Origin: Rhizobium sp.
GTDB taxonomy: Bacteria > Pseudomonadota > Alphaproteobacteria > Rhizobiales > Rhizobiaceae
Assembly (NCBI GenBank): GCA_020621905.1
Contig: JAHRYZ010000017.1
Span: 1 to 33,385, forward strand
Direction of reading: 5' to 3'
Length of the DNA stretch: 33,385 nucleotides
This document shows, piece by piece, positions 8,770 to 18,696 of the stretch. The notes beneath the pieces were generated by a model that saw nothing but the letters and a program-made list of their open reading frames with translations, ran no database searches and was not told where the DNA came from. Made by a program: the position numbers and the translations under genes. Each line of letters begins with the position of its first letter. Position 1 is the first letter of the stretch.

Positions 8770-9873
8770 TCAGTCTCCGTCGGAGAAGGAGAAACCGGCG
8801 GCAAGGCCGATCGCGCCGCCATAGTCGTTGTTGAGGCGAAGGATCAGATCCTTGCTGTTGAGCAGCAGGAAGTCGAGCTTGGCGCGCTCGGCCGGATCGC
8901 TGACGGCCGCCTCGACGTCCGGATTGATGTCGTCGGCCACCCTCTCGAGCGACTTGGCGACGAAATCGATCGACGAGACGATGGAGCGCGACTCGTCGTT
9001 CAGCAGGTCGACCATGGCCGACTGCTTCATCAGGCTGCGCAGGCCCTCGATATTGCCGTGGATCGAGGTGAAGGTATTGCCGGAGCGCCAGTAGATCGCC
9101 TGCTTGGGAAAGGTGTTGTTCTCCTCGCCCTTGTAGAAGGTTTCGATGCGCTGGTCGCGAATCGCCTCAGCCCCATGGACCAGAATGCCGAGCAGGGCGG
9201 TGATCGCCTCGCGGCCGTCGCGGAACTCGGGATTGTCGGGGCCGGGGTGCTTCCAGGCACCCTGAATGCCGTCGGGCTTGTCCCATGCCTCGGCGAGTTC
9301 GCCGCCGAGCCGCACCAGATTGCCGGCGATCGCCGCGCCGTAGCGGCAGCGGAAGCCTTCCTTCTCCTCGACGAGCCCGTCGGATCCCGTGCCGAAGAGC
9401 ACGAATTCGAGCGCGCCGAGCCCCTGCATGGCGACGCTCTTGTCCTTCAGCGTCTCGACCGAGGTCGCGCTTTCGTCCGGCTTGGCGAGAATGGCCTGAA
9501 CCTGTTTCAGGCCTGTGCTCTTGCGGTCGGGGTAGAAGAGAATGCGCTCAAACCGGTTGGCCTCGATCACCGGACCGACGCGGACGATTTCGATCGTCGA
9601 CCATGCCGCGACCGTCTCATCGAAGGCACCCCGGACGACATCGAGGGCATCGGCCGACGGCGCAGCGCAGAGCGCGCGCAGATCGGTCTCGAGAGCCGCC
9701 GAGGCGTCGCGGAAGCGGTGGTAGCCGGGGCGGATGAAGCCATCGACAGCCTTTTCCATCACGGCCTGGATCGCCTCGCTCTTCAGCGTAGGCGGCGCGA
9801 GATCGGCATCCTGCGCCGCCGCCGGCGCGGCAAGGCTGAGAGCGGTGAAGATGCCGAGGAGGAAAGGCTTCAT
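8770..9873 (-). CDS. Imelysin family (M75-like) exported protein
   Basis: Signal peptide MKPFLLGIFTALSLAAPAAAQ; FIRPGYHRFRDASAALETDLRALC and GLGALEFVLFG resemble imelysin/IrpA-type domains. Confidence 0.85.
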   Translation of the reverse strand: MKPFLLGIFTALSLAAPAAAQDADLAPPTLKSEAIQAVMEKAVDGFIRPGYHRFRDASAALETDLRALCAAPSADALDVVRGAFDETVAAWSTIEIVRVGPVIEANRFERILFYPDRKSTGLKQVQAILAKPDESATSVETLKDKSVAMQGLGALEFVLFGTGSDGLVEEKEGFRCRYGAAIAGNLVRLGGELAEAWDKPDGIQGAWKHPGPDNPEFRDGREAITALLGILVHGAEAIRDQRIETFYKGEENNTFPKQAIYWRSGNTFTSIHGNIEGLRSLMKQSAMVDLLNDESRSIVSSIDFVAKSLERVADDINPDVEAAVSDPAERAKLDFLLLNSKDLILRLNNDYGGAIGLAAGFSFSDGD

Positions 9874-11402
9874 AGGGACTCCAGAAAGGCGACGAGCGCC
9901 TTGCGATCATCGGCCGCAAGGCCTGCAAAGGTATCACGGGCGGCCTGCGCCTCGCCGCCGTGCCAGAGGATGGCTTCCGTAAGGTTGCGCGCGCGGCCGT
10001 CATGCAGGAAGAAGGTGTGGCCGTTCACCCTCTCGGTCAGACCAATACCCCAGAGCGGTTGGGTGCGCCACTCTCGACCGCTCGCATCGCCGACCTGCTG
10101 GCCGTCGGCGAGACCCTCGCCCATGTCGTGCAGCAGGAAATCGGAATAGGGCCAGATCAGCTGGAACCGGTGCGCCTTGTTCTCCGCCTTGCGGCTGGTC
10201 ACGAATTTGGGCGCGTGGCAGGCGACGCAGCCTGAGGCGTAGAAAATCGTTTTGCCTTTGAGCACGGCCGGATCGTCGATGCTGCGCCGGGCCGGCGGCG
10301 CGAGGTTTTCCGAATAGAAGGTGACGAGCTCGAGCACCGGGTCGGGGGCTTCCGTCTCGCCGAGCCGCTTCTGCACGCCGGCCGGCATGGCCAGGCATTT
10401 CGCCTCCGCTTCCGTGCAGTCTCCGAAGGGATGCGGCGCGTCCGGGGTCGATATGCCGATGTCGCCCTTGAAGGCGCTGGAACTCTGGTCGCGCACCGAG
10501 GCGTTCTGCGCCTTCCAGCCGAAACGGCCGAGCTTCAGTTCGCCGGTGCGATGATCGCGGGCGCGGGCCGCGCGGCCGGAAACCCCGTCTCCATCCCGAT
10601 CCTCGGGATCGGCCCGGGCGAGAATGTCGGCATCGGCAATCGCCTGAATCAGGCCCATGCCGATCATCGGAGTGGCGACGCGCGGCGACAGTGTCGTATC
10701 CGGGGCGAGCGGTCCGTAGGCGAGATCGGCGACGCTATAGTGCGGCCGGCGCAGCGACACGGTCTCTCCGCCGGCTAACGTCACGGGCTCTTCCGCATAG
10801 GTGATGACCATCCGCCCCTCGGCGGCGAGGCCGGGCACGGCGAGATCCTGCAACTGGCCGCCATAGGTCGGGTCGGGGAAGTTGACCGCCTTGATGTCGG
10901 CAACTGCCCGGCGTTCATTCTCGGTCCGTGTCGGGCGGGCGAGGCGGAGGAACATCGAGGTTGAGTCGGCCGCACCTTCCGGCGGATGGCCGCGTCCGTC
11001 CTTCAGGTGGCAGCTCTGGCAGGCGCGCGCATTGAACAGCGGCCCGAGACCGTCGGAGGCCTGCGTGGACGACGGCGAGGAGACCCAGAACTTGCGGAAC
11101 AGCGCATTGCCGAGCTTGAACGTCTCCTCTTCGGAGAAGGTGATATTGGACGAGAAATGCGAGAAGGCATCGCCGTTGACCGGCTGGGTGGACGTCGCCG
11201 CGCCGCCCTGCATCCGTTCGAACGGTTCCGCCTTGGAAAAATCGCTCGTTCGGCTCGTGACCGTCTCGACGCGCTTCAGGTCCTTCGGCGACAGATCCGT
11301 CCGCCGGATCGCATCATCGGCCAGCGCCGCGCCGAGGGCGGCGAAGGACAGGCCGGTTGCGAGCAGCAGATTCCGGGGGATGCGGGCGGTCATGCGGGAC
11401 AT
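9870..11402 (-). CDS. Di-heme oxidoreductase family protein (DUF1111, 'thiol oxidoreductase')
   Basis: CxxCH motifs ACQSCHLKDGRGHPP and GCVACHAPKF; LWGIGLTERVNGHTFFLHDGRARNLTEAILWHGGEA is characteristic of this family. Confidence 0.93.
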   Translation of the reverse strand: MSRMTARIPRNLLLATGLSFAALGAALADDAIRRTDLSPKDLKRVETVTSRTSDFSKAEPFERMQGGAATSTQPVNGDAFSHFSSNITFSEEETFKLGNALFRKFWVSSPSSTQASDGLGPLFNARACQSCHLKDGRGHPPEGAADSTSMFLRLARPTRTENERRAVADIKAVNFPDPTYGGQLQDLAVPGLAAEGRMVITYAEEPVTLAGGETVSLRRPHYSVADLAYGPLAPDTTLSPRVATPMIGMGLIQAIADADILARADPEDRDGDGVSGRAARARDHRTGELKLGRFGWKAQNASVRDQSSSAFKGDIGISTPDAPHPFGDCTEAEAKCLAMPAGVQKRLGETEAPDPVLELVTFYSENLAPPARRSIDDPAVLKGKTIFYASGCVACHAPKFVTSRKAENKAHRFQLIWPYSDFLLHDMGEGLADGQQVGDASGREWRTQPLWGIGLTERVNGHTFFLHDGRARNLTEAILWHGGEAQAARDTFAGLAADDRKALVAFLESL

Positions 11403-11415
11403 GGTGAGGGAGTCC

Positions 11416-11441
11416 GGGCCATCGGAAAGGTCCGATGGCCC
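11416..11441. terminator. Perfect 11-bp stem-loop in the imelysin-DHOR intercistronic gap
   Basis: GGGCCATCGGA-AAGG-TCCGATGGCCC. A T-run (GCCTTTTTATC) follows on the + strand only, so on the transcribed minus strand it is an intercistronic hairpin rather than a canonical intrinsic terminator. Confidence 0.65.
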
Positions 11442-11452
11442 GCCTTTTTATC

Positions 11453-12733
11453 TTATTGGAATACGGCGTTAGGATTATCGAGGCTGTCGGAACCTTCAAG
11501 CTCGATCGTTCCGAGATCCAGCGACGCAATGACGCGCTCGATGGTCTTGGTCTGGTCGATCAGCCCGTCGATGGCGGCCTGGACGGTGGCGTTGCCCTCC
11601 GCATTGCCTTCGCCGATCATCTGGTCATAGGCCTCGACCGTCTCGGCGCGCTTGGCCATGGCGTTCATCGCGTCGAGGGTTTTGGTGAGCTTCGCCTTCA
11701 TCTCGGCGTCGAGGGCTGCATCCTTGGCGGCGACCAGTTCCGAGAGCGAAGGGCCGGTCATCTTCGTGCCGTCGGCGCGGGTGTATTCGCCGGTATAGGC
11801 GGACGCGATGCCCACGGCGTCGTTGAGGTGCGAGGCATGCGTGTTGTCGGAGAAGCAGTCGTGCTCTTCTTCCGGGTCATGCAGCAGCACGCCGAGCTTC
11901 ATGCGCTCGCCGGCGAGTTCGCCGTAGGACAGCGACCCCATGCCGGTGAGGATGGCGGAGATGCCGGCCTTCGGATCGGCGGTCACGGTCTTGGTCGCTT
12001 CGCCGTCCGGCGCCCAGGCGGTGACCATTTCCTGGAGATCGGAAACCAGCAGCGTGGAGGCGGCCTTGAGATAGGCGGCGCGGCGGTCGCAATGGCCGTT
12101 GGTGCAGTTCTTGGTGTCGAAGTCGGTATAGGCGCGGTTGCCGGCGCCGGGGCCCGTGCCGTTGAGGTCCTGGCCCCACAGCAGGAATTCTATGGCATGG
12201 TAACCGGTCGCCACATTGGCTTCGATCTCGCCGGCTTCATGCAGCGTCTCGGAGAGGAATTCCGGCGTGATCTTGGTGGCGTCGACATCCTTGCCGTTGA
12301 TCTTCAGCTTGGGGTTGGCGATCACATTGGCGACGAACAGGGCGTTCTCGTCGCTCTCGGTGCCGTAGGAGGCGTCGACATAGTCGATCAGGCCCTCGTC
12401 GAGCGGCCAGGCGTTGACCTTGCCTTCCCAGTCGTCGACCACGGCATTGCCGAAGCGATAGACTTCCGACTGCTGATAGGGCACGCGGGCCTTGATCCAG
12501 GCGGCGCGCGCGGCCTTCAGCGCCTCATCGCTCGGGGTGGCGATCAGCGCGTCGACGGCGGCGTCGAGCGCCTTGGCGGTGTTCAGCGAGTCCTCATACT
12601 TGGCATGGGCCAGCGCCGCATAGTGATTCAGCACCGCGGCCGCATCGGTCGCGGCAGCTGCGGGGCCGGCCATGAAGCTTGCCGAGGCAATCAATAGCGC
12701 GAACGAGGCGCCAAGAATGGATTTGCGGGACAT
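11453..12733 (-). CDS. Imelysin family protein (IrpA/IcmP-like), exported
   Basis: Start at MSRKSILGASFALLIASASFMAGPAAA (signal peptide); ARVPYQQSEVYRFGN, GYHAIEFLLWGQDLNGTGPGAGNR and GSLSYGELAGERMKLGVLLHDPEEEHDCFSDNTHASHLND are imelysin/IrpA hallmarks. Confidence 0.94.
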   Translation of the reverse strand: MSRKSILGASFALLIASASFMAGPAAAATDAAAVLNHYAALAHAKYEDSLNTAKALDAAVDALIATPSDEALKAARAAWIKARVPYQQSEVYRFGNAVVDDWEGKVNAWPLDEGLIDYVDASYGTESDENALFVANVIANPKLKINGKDVDATKITPEFLSETLHEAGEIEANVATGYHAIEFLLWGQDLNGTGPGAGNRAYTDFDTKNCTNGHCDRRAAYLKAASTLLVSDLQEMVTAWAPDGEATKTVTADPKAGISAILTGMGSLSYGELAGERMKLGVLLHDPEEEHDCFSDNTHASHLNDAVGIASAYTGEYTRADGTKMTGPSLSELVAAKDAALDAEMKAKLTKTLDAMNAMAKRAETVEAYDQMIGEGNAEGNATVQAAIDGLIDQTKTIERVIASLDLGTIELEGSDSLDNPNAVFQ

Positions 12734-12875
12734 GGTCTCTCCTTCGACGCTTGCGCGCCCTCTCCGTGAAACGAACGACCTTGTCTTGGCGGAAAAAGAA
12801 ACTGGTGTCAAATAGTCGAGAATCGAAAAGCGCTCCCCGCTTTGCGGTTCGTCAAGTCCGGCCGGGGGATGCGCC

Positions 12876-14165
12876 TCAGGTCTTGCGGCGCATCCGGCAG
12901 AAGAAGAAGCCATCGGTATCGGTCGAGGCGGGGCTGAGGGTCACGCTCAGGCCGTTCTGTGAGCGCGGGCGCGGCGCATCCTTGCCGAACAGGCGGTCCC
13001 AGCTGTCGAGCGTCGGCGCGATCTCGAATTCGGGATTGGCGGCGCAAAAGGCTGTCGCCTGCGCGTCGTTTTCCTCCGGCAGCACCGAACAGGTGACGTA
13101 GAGCAGTTCACCGCCCGGACGCACATAGGCCGCCGCTTCGCTGAGCGCTTCCTGCTGCTGGGCGACGCGTTCCTGCAGATTGCGCACCGTCAGGCGCCAT
13201 TTCGTGTCGGGGCGCCGGCGCCAGGTGCCGGTGCCGGTGCAGGGGGCGTCGACCAGGACGCGGTCGACATGGCCTTTCAGGCTGTCGATGCCACGCAGGC
13301 TGTCATGCACCTGGACATTGCGGGTGCCGGCGCGCTTCAGCCGCTCGATGATCGGCGCGAGGCGCTTGCGATCGGCGTCATAGGCGTGAACCTGGCCCTT
13401 GTTGTTCATCACCGCCGCGATGGCGAGCGTCTTGCCGCCGCCGCCGGCGCAGAAATCGAGAACCTGATCGCCTTCCTTGGCGTCGACCAGATCGGAGACG
13501 ATCTGCGATCCCTCGTCCTGAACCTCGAACCAGCCCTTCTGGAAGCTGAGTTCGGCCGTGACGTTGGGCAGCCGCGAGGCGCCTTCGCCGGCGGGAATAC
13601 GGATGCCGAAGCGGGCGATGCGGGCCGCCTGGGCACTGGTCCGGTCGAGCGCCTTCAGCACCTTGTCGCGATGGGCCTTGATGGTGTTGACGCGCAGGTC
13701 GAGCGTCGGGCGGCCGGCGAGCGCCTTGGCTTCGTCGAGCCAGTCTTCACCGAAGGCGGCTTCGAAGGAAGGCTGGATCCAGTCCGGGATGTCGCCCTGT
13801 ACGTTCAGCGGCGCATCGGCGAGGTCGCGGGACGAAAAGGCGGCCAGTTGCTCCGCCGTGAGCGGCTTGGGAGCAAAACTGTCGCCGTCGAATTCAGCCG
13901 CCAGCGCTTCGGCATTGAGGCCCCACTGGCGCAGCAACACGGCCCAGCCGAGCGCCGCGGCGCTGTCATCATCCATCAGCCACGCATGCGACAGCTTCAT
14001 CCTCAGCGCGTCGTAGACGATATTGCCGATTGCGGCTCGGTCGCCGGACCCGGCGAACCGGTGCGCGAGGCCCCAATCCTTCAGCGCGTCGGCAACGGGC
14101 CGACGACGTGCTTCGATGTCATCCAGTACTTCGATCGCACCAGCGAGGCGGCCGCCCAGACGCAT
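12876..14165 (-). CDS. RsmB/NOP2-family 16S rRNA (cytosine-C5) methyltransferase
   Basis: VLDFCAGGGGKTLAIAA, RVLVDAPCTGTGTWRRRPD and LLYVTCSVLPEEND, catalytic motifs of RsmB/NSUN enzymes. Confidence 0.93.
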   Translation of the reverse strand: MRLGGRLAGAIEVLDDIEARRRPVADALKDWGLAHRFAGSGDRAAIGNIVYDALRMKLSHAWLMDDDSAAALGWAVLLRQWGLNAEALAAEFDGDSFAPKPLTAEQLAAFSSRDLADAPLNVQGDIPDWIQPSFEAAFGEDWLDEAKALAGRPTLDLRVNTIKAHRDKVLKALDRTSAQAARIARFGIRIPAGEGASRLPNVTAELSFQKGWFEVQDEGSQIVSDLVDAKEGDQVLDFCAGGGGKTLAIAAVMNNKGQVHAYDADRKRLAPIIERLKRAGTRNVQVHDSLRGIDSLKGHVDRVLVDAPCTGTGTWRRRPDTKWRLTVRNLQERVAQQQEALSEAAAYVRPGGELLYVTCSVLPEENDAQATAFCAANPEFEIAPTLDSWDRLFGKDAPRPRSQNGLSVTLSPASTDTDGFFFCRMRRKT

Positions 14166-14264
14166 GTTCCATTCTCCTGAATTCGAAGAGAGCGTGGTAG
14201 CGGCGAACCGATGGAAGAGCAAGCGCCTAACCGGTCGGCATCGTGCCCGATCCGGGGTCGTTGA

Positions 14265-14615
14265 TCAGCCGATGATCTCGTAGCAGACCTTGCCGTGGCC
14301 GGAGCGGACCATGCCGATGTTCTGGGCGGCAGCCTTGGAGAGGTCGAGTACCCGGCCACGGATGAACGGGCCGCGATCGTTGATGCGGACGACGACGCTC
14401 TTGCTCTTGGCATTGCAACCCCAGCTTGGTGCCGAAGGCAGAGACTGTGGGCGGCAGTGAGAAGCGACGGGTTCATGCGTTCACCGAAGTTGTCTTGGAG
14501 TGCAACGCTACCAGGATGCGCTGCCGCAGGAAGAGCGTGGGCCGGAGCGTGGCAGCAGAGAGTGCAACAATTGTTGCGACGGTGAAGCTAGAGCGTCGGA
14601 TATTCGTCAATTTGC
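14265..14615 (-). pseudogene. rlpA: rlpA-like septal ring lytic transglycosylase, multiply frameshifted
   Basis: Across three frames of the minus strand: LTNIRRSSFTVATIVALSAATL / CGSASWY / ALHSKTTS / [13 protein letters not shown] / AFGTKLG / [50 protein letters not shown]. The '[22 protein letters not shown]' block is a diagnostic RlpA signature. Confidence 0.82.
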
Positions 14616-14876
14616 ATTTCCCTAGTCGTTGACACGAGCCGAAATTTGCGCGGCATCGCCAAAACGAGGGGAAAAATGGCAAAAACGTGCCTTTGAAGCA
14701 TCACGGAATATTTCAGTATGTAACATTCGTGATTTGGTATATCGAATCGCAACGTTTACGATTTGGTAGGAAATAGCAAAAGCAGTTTAATTTCAGAGAA
14801 AAAGCGGAATTCCATTCCGGGTGAATCCCGAAATGGTGCGATCACGAAAAAAATCACGCAAAAATAATCCGAACCG

Positions 14877-14900
14877 CCACATTTCCTGCCTGAAATGTGG
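14877..14900. other. Perfect 9-bp inverted repeat (stem-loop)
   Basis: CCACATTTC-CTGCCT-GAAATGTGG, downstream of the SDR gene stop (14954, minus) in AT-rich DNA; may be part of a terminator. Confidence 0.5.
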
Positions 14901-14953
14901 AGATTCGGGGGCAGACGGCGGTGGATCAATCGTCTGGAGGTGTCGTTCTGCTG

Positions 14954-15850
14954 TTAAAACGTCTGCGGGCCGGCTTTGTTCCAGGTGCCGTTCGACCAAA
15001 GATCCTGCAGCGATTGTCGGTAGTCGCCGAAGCGAAAGGCGTAGCCGAGCGCCTTGAGCCGCGCATTCGAGACCCGCTTGTTTTCCCCGTAGAAGGACCG
15101 CGCCATCGGCGAGAGTTCGGCCGTCTCGAAGGGCTGTTCCGGTGGAGGCTCCATGCCCATCAGGCGCGCCGCCTCGGCGACCACGTCCTGGGGCGGGCAG
15201 GGCTCGTTGTCGGTGACATTATATATGCCCGGTTGGCGCATCTCCGCGAGCAGGGCGGTCGCGCCGGCGATGTCCTCGATGCGGATGCGGTTGAACACCT
15301 GGTCCTTCTTGACCAGGCGCCGCGCCGTGCCGTTGGCGAGATTGACGAAGGCGTTGCGGCCGGGGCCGTAAATGCCCGACAGGCGCAGGATGGCGAGCGG
15401 TAGGCCATTCTGGCCGGCAAGGGCCTGCCAGGCCTTTTCCGCCTCGACGCGTTCGATCGAGCGCTGAGAGACGGGCTTGAGCGCCGTGTCCTCGTCCACC
15501 CAGGCGCCGTCATGGTCGCCATAGACGCCGACGGTGGAGAGATAGGCGATCCATTCGAGCTTCGGCATCAGCATCTTGAGTCCGCTGCCGGTGAACAGGC
15601 GGATCAGCGGGTCGCCGTCGCGCCCGGGTGCGATCGACTGGACGAGATGGGTGACCGTCGCCAGTTCCGCGGTGAGGGCAGCGGAGAGTTCGCCGCCGTC
15701 GAACTGGAAAGGCAGAATGCCACAGTCGCGCAACGCGTCCTGCTTCTCGAGACTGCGCGTCGTGCCGGACACCCGGCATCCGCGGGACGAGAGCAGCCGG
15801 CCAATAGCCTTGCCGGAATAGCCGGCGCCGAAAATCATCACATGCATCAT
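14954..15850 (-). CDS. SDR family / NAD-dependent epimerase-like oxidoreductase (YeeZ-like)
   Basis: MIFGAGYSGKAIGRLLSSRGCRVSGTTRS nucleotide-binding motif; AYLSTVGVYGDHDGAWVDEDT; LRLSGIYGPGRNAF. Confidence 0.88.
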   Translation of the reverse strand: MMHVMIFGAGYSGKAIGRLLSSRGCRVSGTTRSLEKQDALRDCGILPFQFDGGELSAALTAELATVTHLVQSIAPGRDGDPLIRLFTGSGLKMLMPKLEWIAYLSTVGVYGDHDGAWVDEDTALKPVSQRSIERVEAEKAWQALAGQNGLPLAILRLSGIYGPGRNAFVNLANGTARRLVKKDQVFNRIRIEDIAGATALLAEMRQPGIYNVTDNEPCPPQDVVAEAARLMGMEPPPEQPFETAELSPMARSFYGENKRVSNARLKALGYAFRFGDYRQSLQDLWSNGTWNKAGPQTF

Positions 15851-15851
15851 T

Positions 15852-17006
15852 TCACTCCGCCATCGCCCATTCGCATCTTACCTCGGCTTCGGCCTCGGCC
15901 GGAAGATGCACCTTGCGCAGCTGCGCGAATTCCGCCTCCGGCAGCAGCCGCGACAGGGCCCAGATCGCCATGCCACGAACCTCCGGTGCCGCGTCGCTGA
16001 TGAGCGTCCGGCAGACGGGGATCAGGTCGGCGAGGCCGGAATTGCCCGCGGCGATCAGGCAATTGCGCACGAAACGGTTGCGACCGATGCGCTTCACCGG
16101 CGAGCCGCTGAAGACACTGCGGAATGTCGGGTCGTCGAGCGAAAGCAGGAAGGACAGGTCCGGCTCGATCAGGTCAGCGCGCGCCTGAAGCTTCATCTCG
16201 CGCGCCGCGCTCGCAAACTTGTTCCACGGGCAGGCCGACAGGCAGTCGTCGCAGCCGTAGACGCGGTTGCCGAAGGCGGCGCGCAGGTCCGGATCGATGC
16301 TGCCCTTGAGTTCGATGGTCAGATAGGAAATGCAGCGCCGCGCATCGATCTTGTAGGGTGCAGGAAAGGCATCGGTCGGGCAGGCGTCGAGACAGGCCCG
16401 GCACGAGCCGCAATGGTCGATCTCGGGCGCGTCGACCTCCAGATCGGCGGTGGTGAACAGGCTGCCGAGAAACAGCCAGGAACCGTAGTCGCGGCTGACC
16501 AGATTGGTATGCTTGCCCTGCCAGCCGAGGCCGGCGGACGCGGCAAGCGGCTTTTCCATCACCGGCGCGGTGTCGACAAAGACCTTGACGTCGGCACCGG
16601 CGCGCGCGGCAAAGCGCGTGGCGATCTCCTTCAGCCGGCCCTTCATCACGTCATGATAGTCGCGATTGCGGGCATAGACCGAGATCGCACCTTTGTCCGG
16701 TTTGCCCTGAAGGTAGCGCGGGTCGAGATCGGGGCCGTAGTTCATGCCGAACATGACGATGGAGCGCACGTCCTCCCACAGCACGCGCGGATCAGCGCGG
16801 CGTTCGCGAGTCTCCGGCATCCACTCCATGGTGCCGTGATAACCGGCCTCGATATAGGCGGAGAGCCGCGACGGCGCTTCGGGAATGGCGTCGGGCCTGG
16901 TGATGCGGCAGAGCTCGAACCCCTGGGCCTCGGCCTCCTTCTTGATGAAGGCCGTCAGCGACGCGCGCTTCTTGTCGGACGATGGGTCGGCCTGCTCCGG
17001 CGGCAT
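15852..17006 (-). CDS. queG: Epoxyqueuosine reductase
   Basis: [37 protein letters not shown] and [15 protein letters not shown] (two 4Fe-4S motifs); [32 protein letters not shown]. Confidence 0.97.
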   Translation of the reverse strand: MPPEQADPSSDKKRASLTAFIKKEAEAQGFELCRITRPDAIPEAPSRLSAYIEAGYHGTMEWMPETRERRADPRVLWEDVRSIVMFGMNYGPDLDPRYLQGKPDKGAISVYARNRDYHDVMKGRLKEIATRFAARAGADVKVFVDTAPVMEKPLAASAGLGWQGKHTNLVSRDYGSWLFLGSLFTTADLEVDAPEIDHCGSCRACLDACPTDAFPAPYKIDARRCISYLTIELKGSIDPDLRAAFGNRVYGCDDCLSACPWNKFASAAREMKLQARADLIEPDLSFLLSLDDPTFRSVFSGSPVKRIGRNRFVRNCLIAAGNSGLADLIPVCRTLISDAAPEVRGMAIWALSRLLPEAEFAQLRKVHLPAEAEAEVRCEWAMAE

Positions 17007-17018
17007 GGCCCTGTCCCG

Positions 17019-17717
17019 TCAGAAATCCAGGTCCGCGTAGTGCGAAACCGGGGTTAGGCCGCGCAGGCGCTCGGCCAGCAGCGGGCGGAAGGAGGGGCGA
17101 GACTTCAGCCGCTGGTACCACTCCTTGGCGACGGGATATTCCGACCAGTCGATCTCGCCGAGATAGTCGAGCACGGAAAGCGAGGCAGCAGCCGCCAGAT
17201 CGGCATAGCTCAGCCGGTCACCGGCCAGCCACGGACGCGAGCCGGAGAGCCAGCTCAGATATTTCATGTGCTGGCGGATATTGCCGCGTGCCGTGCGCAA
17301 GACCTTGGAATCGGGCGCGCCGCCGCCGAGCCCGTTCGGGATCAGCAGCTTGTGCACGCGTTCGCGCACCAGCGGCTTGGTGACGTCCTGTTCCATCTTC
17401 TGCAGGAACCATTCGGTCAGGCGGCGGATCTCGGCGCGCTGGAACGGGTCTTCGGCCAGCAGCCTGCGGTCACGTTTCAGCACGCCGTGGGTCTCGTCGA
17501 GAAATTCGGAAATGACCAGGGGCCCGCACAGAACCCGCATATTGTCGTCGACATAGACGGGCAATGTTCCGGCCGGGTTGAGCGACAGGAATTCCCGGCG
17601 CTTTTCCCATGTCTGCTCTTCGACGAGATCGACCTGGAAGCCGTATTCGGAGAGCACCAGCCGGATGAACCGGGACGCGGTGGACATGGGGTGATGATAC
17701 AATGTTGGCATTGTCAC
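17019..17717 (-). CDS. Glutathione S-transferase family protein
   Basis: MPTLYHHPMSTASRFIRLVLSEYGFQVDLVEEQTWEKRREFLSLNPAGTLPVYVDDN...LSYADLAAAASLSVLDYLGEIDW. Confidence 0.9.
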   Translation of the reverse strand: MTMPTLYHHPMSTASRFIRLVLSEYGFQVDLVEEQTWEKRREFLSLNPAGTLPVYVDDNMRVLCGPLVISEFLDETHGVLKRDRRLLAEDPFQRAEIRRLTEWFLQKMEQDVTKPLVRERVHKLLIPNGLGGGAPDSKVLRTARGNIRQHMKYLSWLSGSRPWLAGDRLSYADLAAAASLSVLDYLGEIDWSEYPVAKEWYQRLKSRPSFRPLLAERLRGLTPVSHYADLDF

Positions 17718-17859
17718 TCGAATTCTTCAGGCGTTTGAACACCGGCATGGGCGCGCGACTTGCGGCTGGTCATGACCACGGCTTCCAAGCTATAGGAGCT
17801 TGATTGACGCAATACAAGCAAATCGCATTTCCTCCCGCCCCGCTTCTCAAGGACGTTCC

Positions 17860-18678
17860 ATGGAAGATCAATCCATTCTGAGTGCGCTGTTTCTCGGCCT
17901 GATCGAGGGCCTGACCGAGTTCATCCCGGTCTCGTCGACCGCGCATGTGCTGCTGGCCGGTCATTTTCTCGGCTTCAAGTCGCCGGAAAACACCTTCGCC
18001 GTGCTGATCCAGCTCGGCGCCATCCTGGCGATCCTCAGCGTCTACTTCCGCAAGCTCTTCCTGCTGGCGATCGGCCTGCCGACCGATCCGGGCAGCCGGC
18101 GATTCGTTGCGGCGATCCTTCTCGCCTTCCTGCCGGCGGCGGTGATCGGGGCGCTCGCCCATGACTTTATCAAGTCGGTGCTGTTCGAGACCCCGACGGT
18201 GATCTGCGTCATGCTGATCCTCGGCGGCCTCGTGCTCCTGTGGATCGACCGACTGAAGCTCACGCCCAGGTTCACCGAAGTCACCGAATATCCGCTGTCG
18301 CTCGCCTTCAAGATCGGGCTTTGCCAGTGCGTCGCGATGATCCCGGGCGTTTCGCGCTCGGGTGCAACCATCGTCGGTGCGCTGCTGCTCGGCGCCGACA
18401 AGCGCTCGGCAGCGGAATTCTCCTTCTTCCTCGCCATGCCCACAATGGTCGGCGCCTTCGCCCTCGATCTCTACAAGAACCGCGATGCGCTCAGTTTCGA
18501 TGACGGCGCGATCATCGCCATCGGCTTCATTGCTGCTTTCCTGTCGGCGCTGCTGGTCGTGCGCAGCCTGCTCGACTTCGTGTCGAAGCGTGGCTACGCG
18601 CTCTTCGCCTGGTGGCGGATCGTGATCGGCACGCTGGGCCTGATCGGGCTGCTGCTGGGGCTGGGGGGAGTGGCCTGA
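17860..18678 (+). CDS. uppP: Undecaprenyl-diphosphatase UppP (BacA)
   Basis: [28 protein letters not shown] and [35 protein letters not shown] signatures. Confidence 0.98.
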   Translation: MEDQSILSALFLGLIEGLTEFIPVSSTAHVLLAGHFLGFKSPENTFAVLIQLGAILAILSVYFRKLFLLAIGLPTDPGSRRFVAAILLAFLPAAVIGALAHDFIKSVLFETPTVICVMLILGGLVLLWIDRLKLTPRFTEVTEYPLSLAFKIGLCQCVAMIPGVSRSGATIVGALLLGADKRSAAEFSFFLAMPTMVGAFALDLYKNRDALSFDDGAIIAIGFIAAFLSALLVVRSLLDFVSKRGYALFAWWRIVIGTLGLIGLLLGLGGVA

Positions 18679-18696
18679 AGCGGCGAAAGAACGAAG

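Noticed and set aside
7101-8822. 573-aa single ORF as a DUF1513-containing fusion protein
   Set aside because: The C-terminal ~190 residues are an out-of-frame read of DUF1513 and tspO; explained by a one-base frameshift.
11435-12697. 420-aa ORF on + strand opposite the imelysin gene
   Set aside because: Antisense shadow of a well-supported imelysin CDS.
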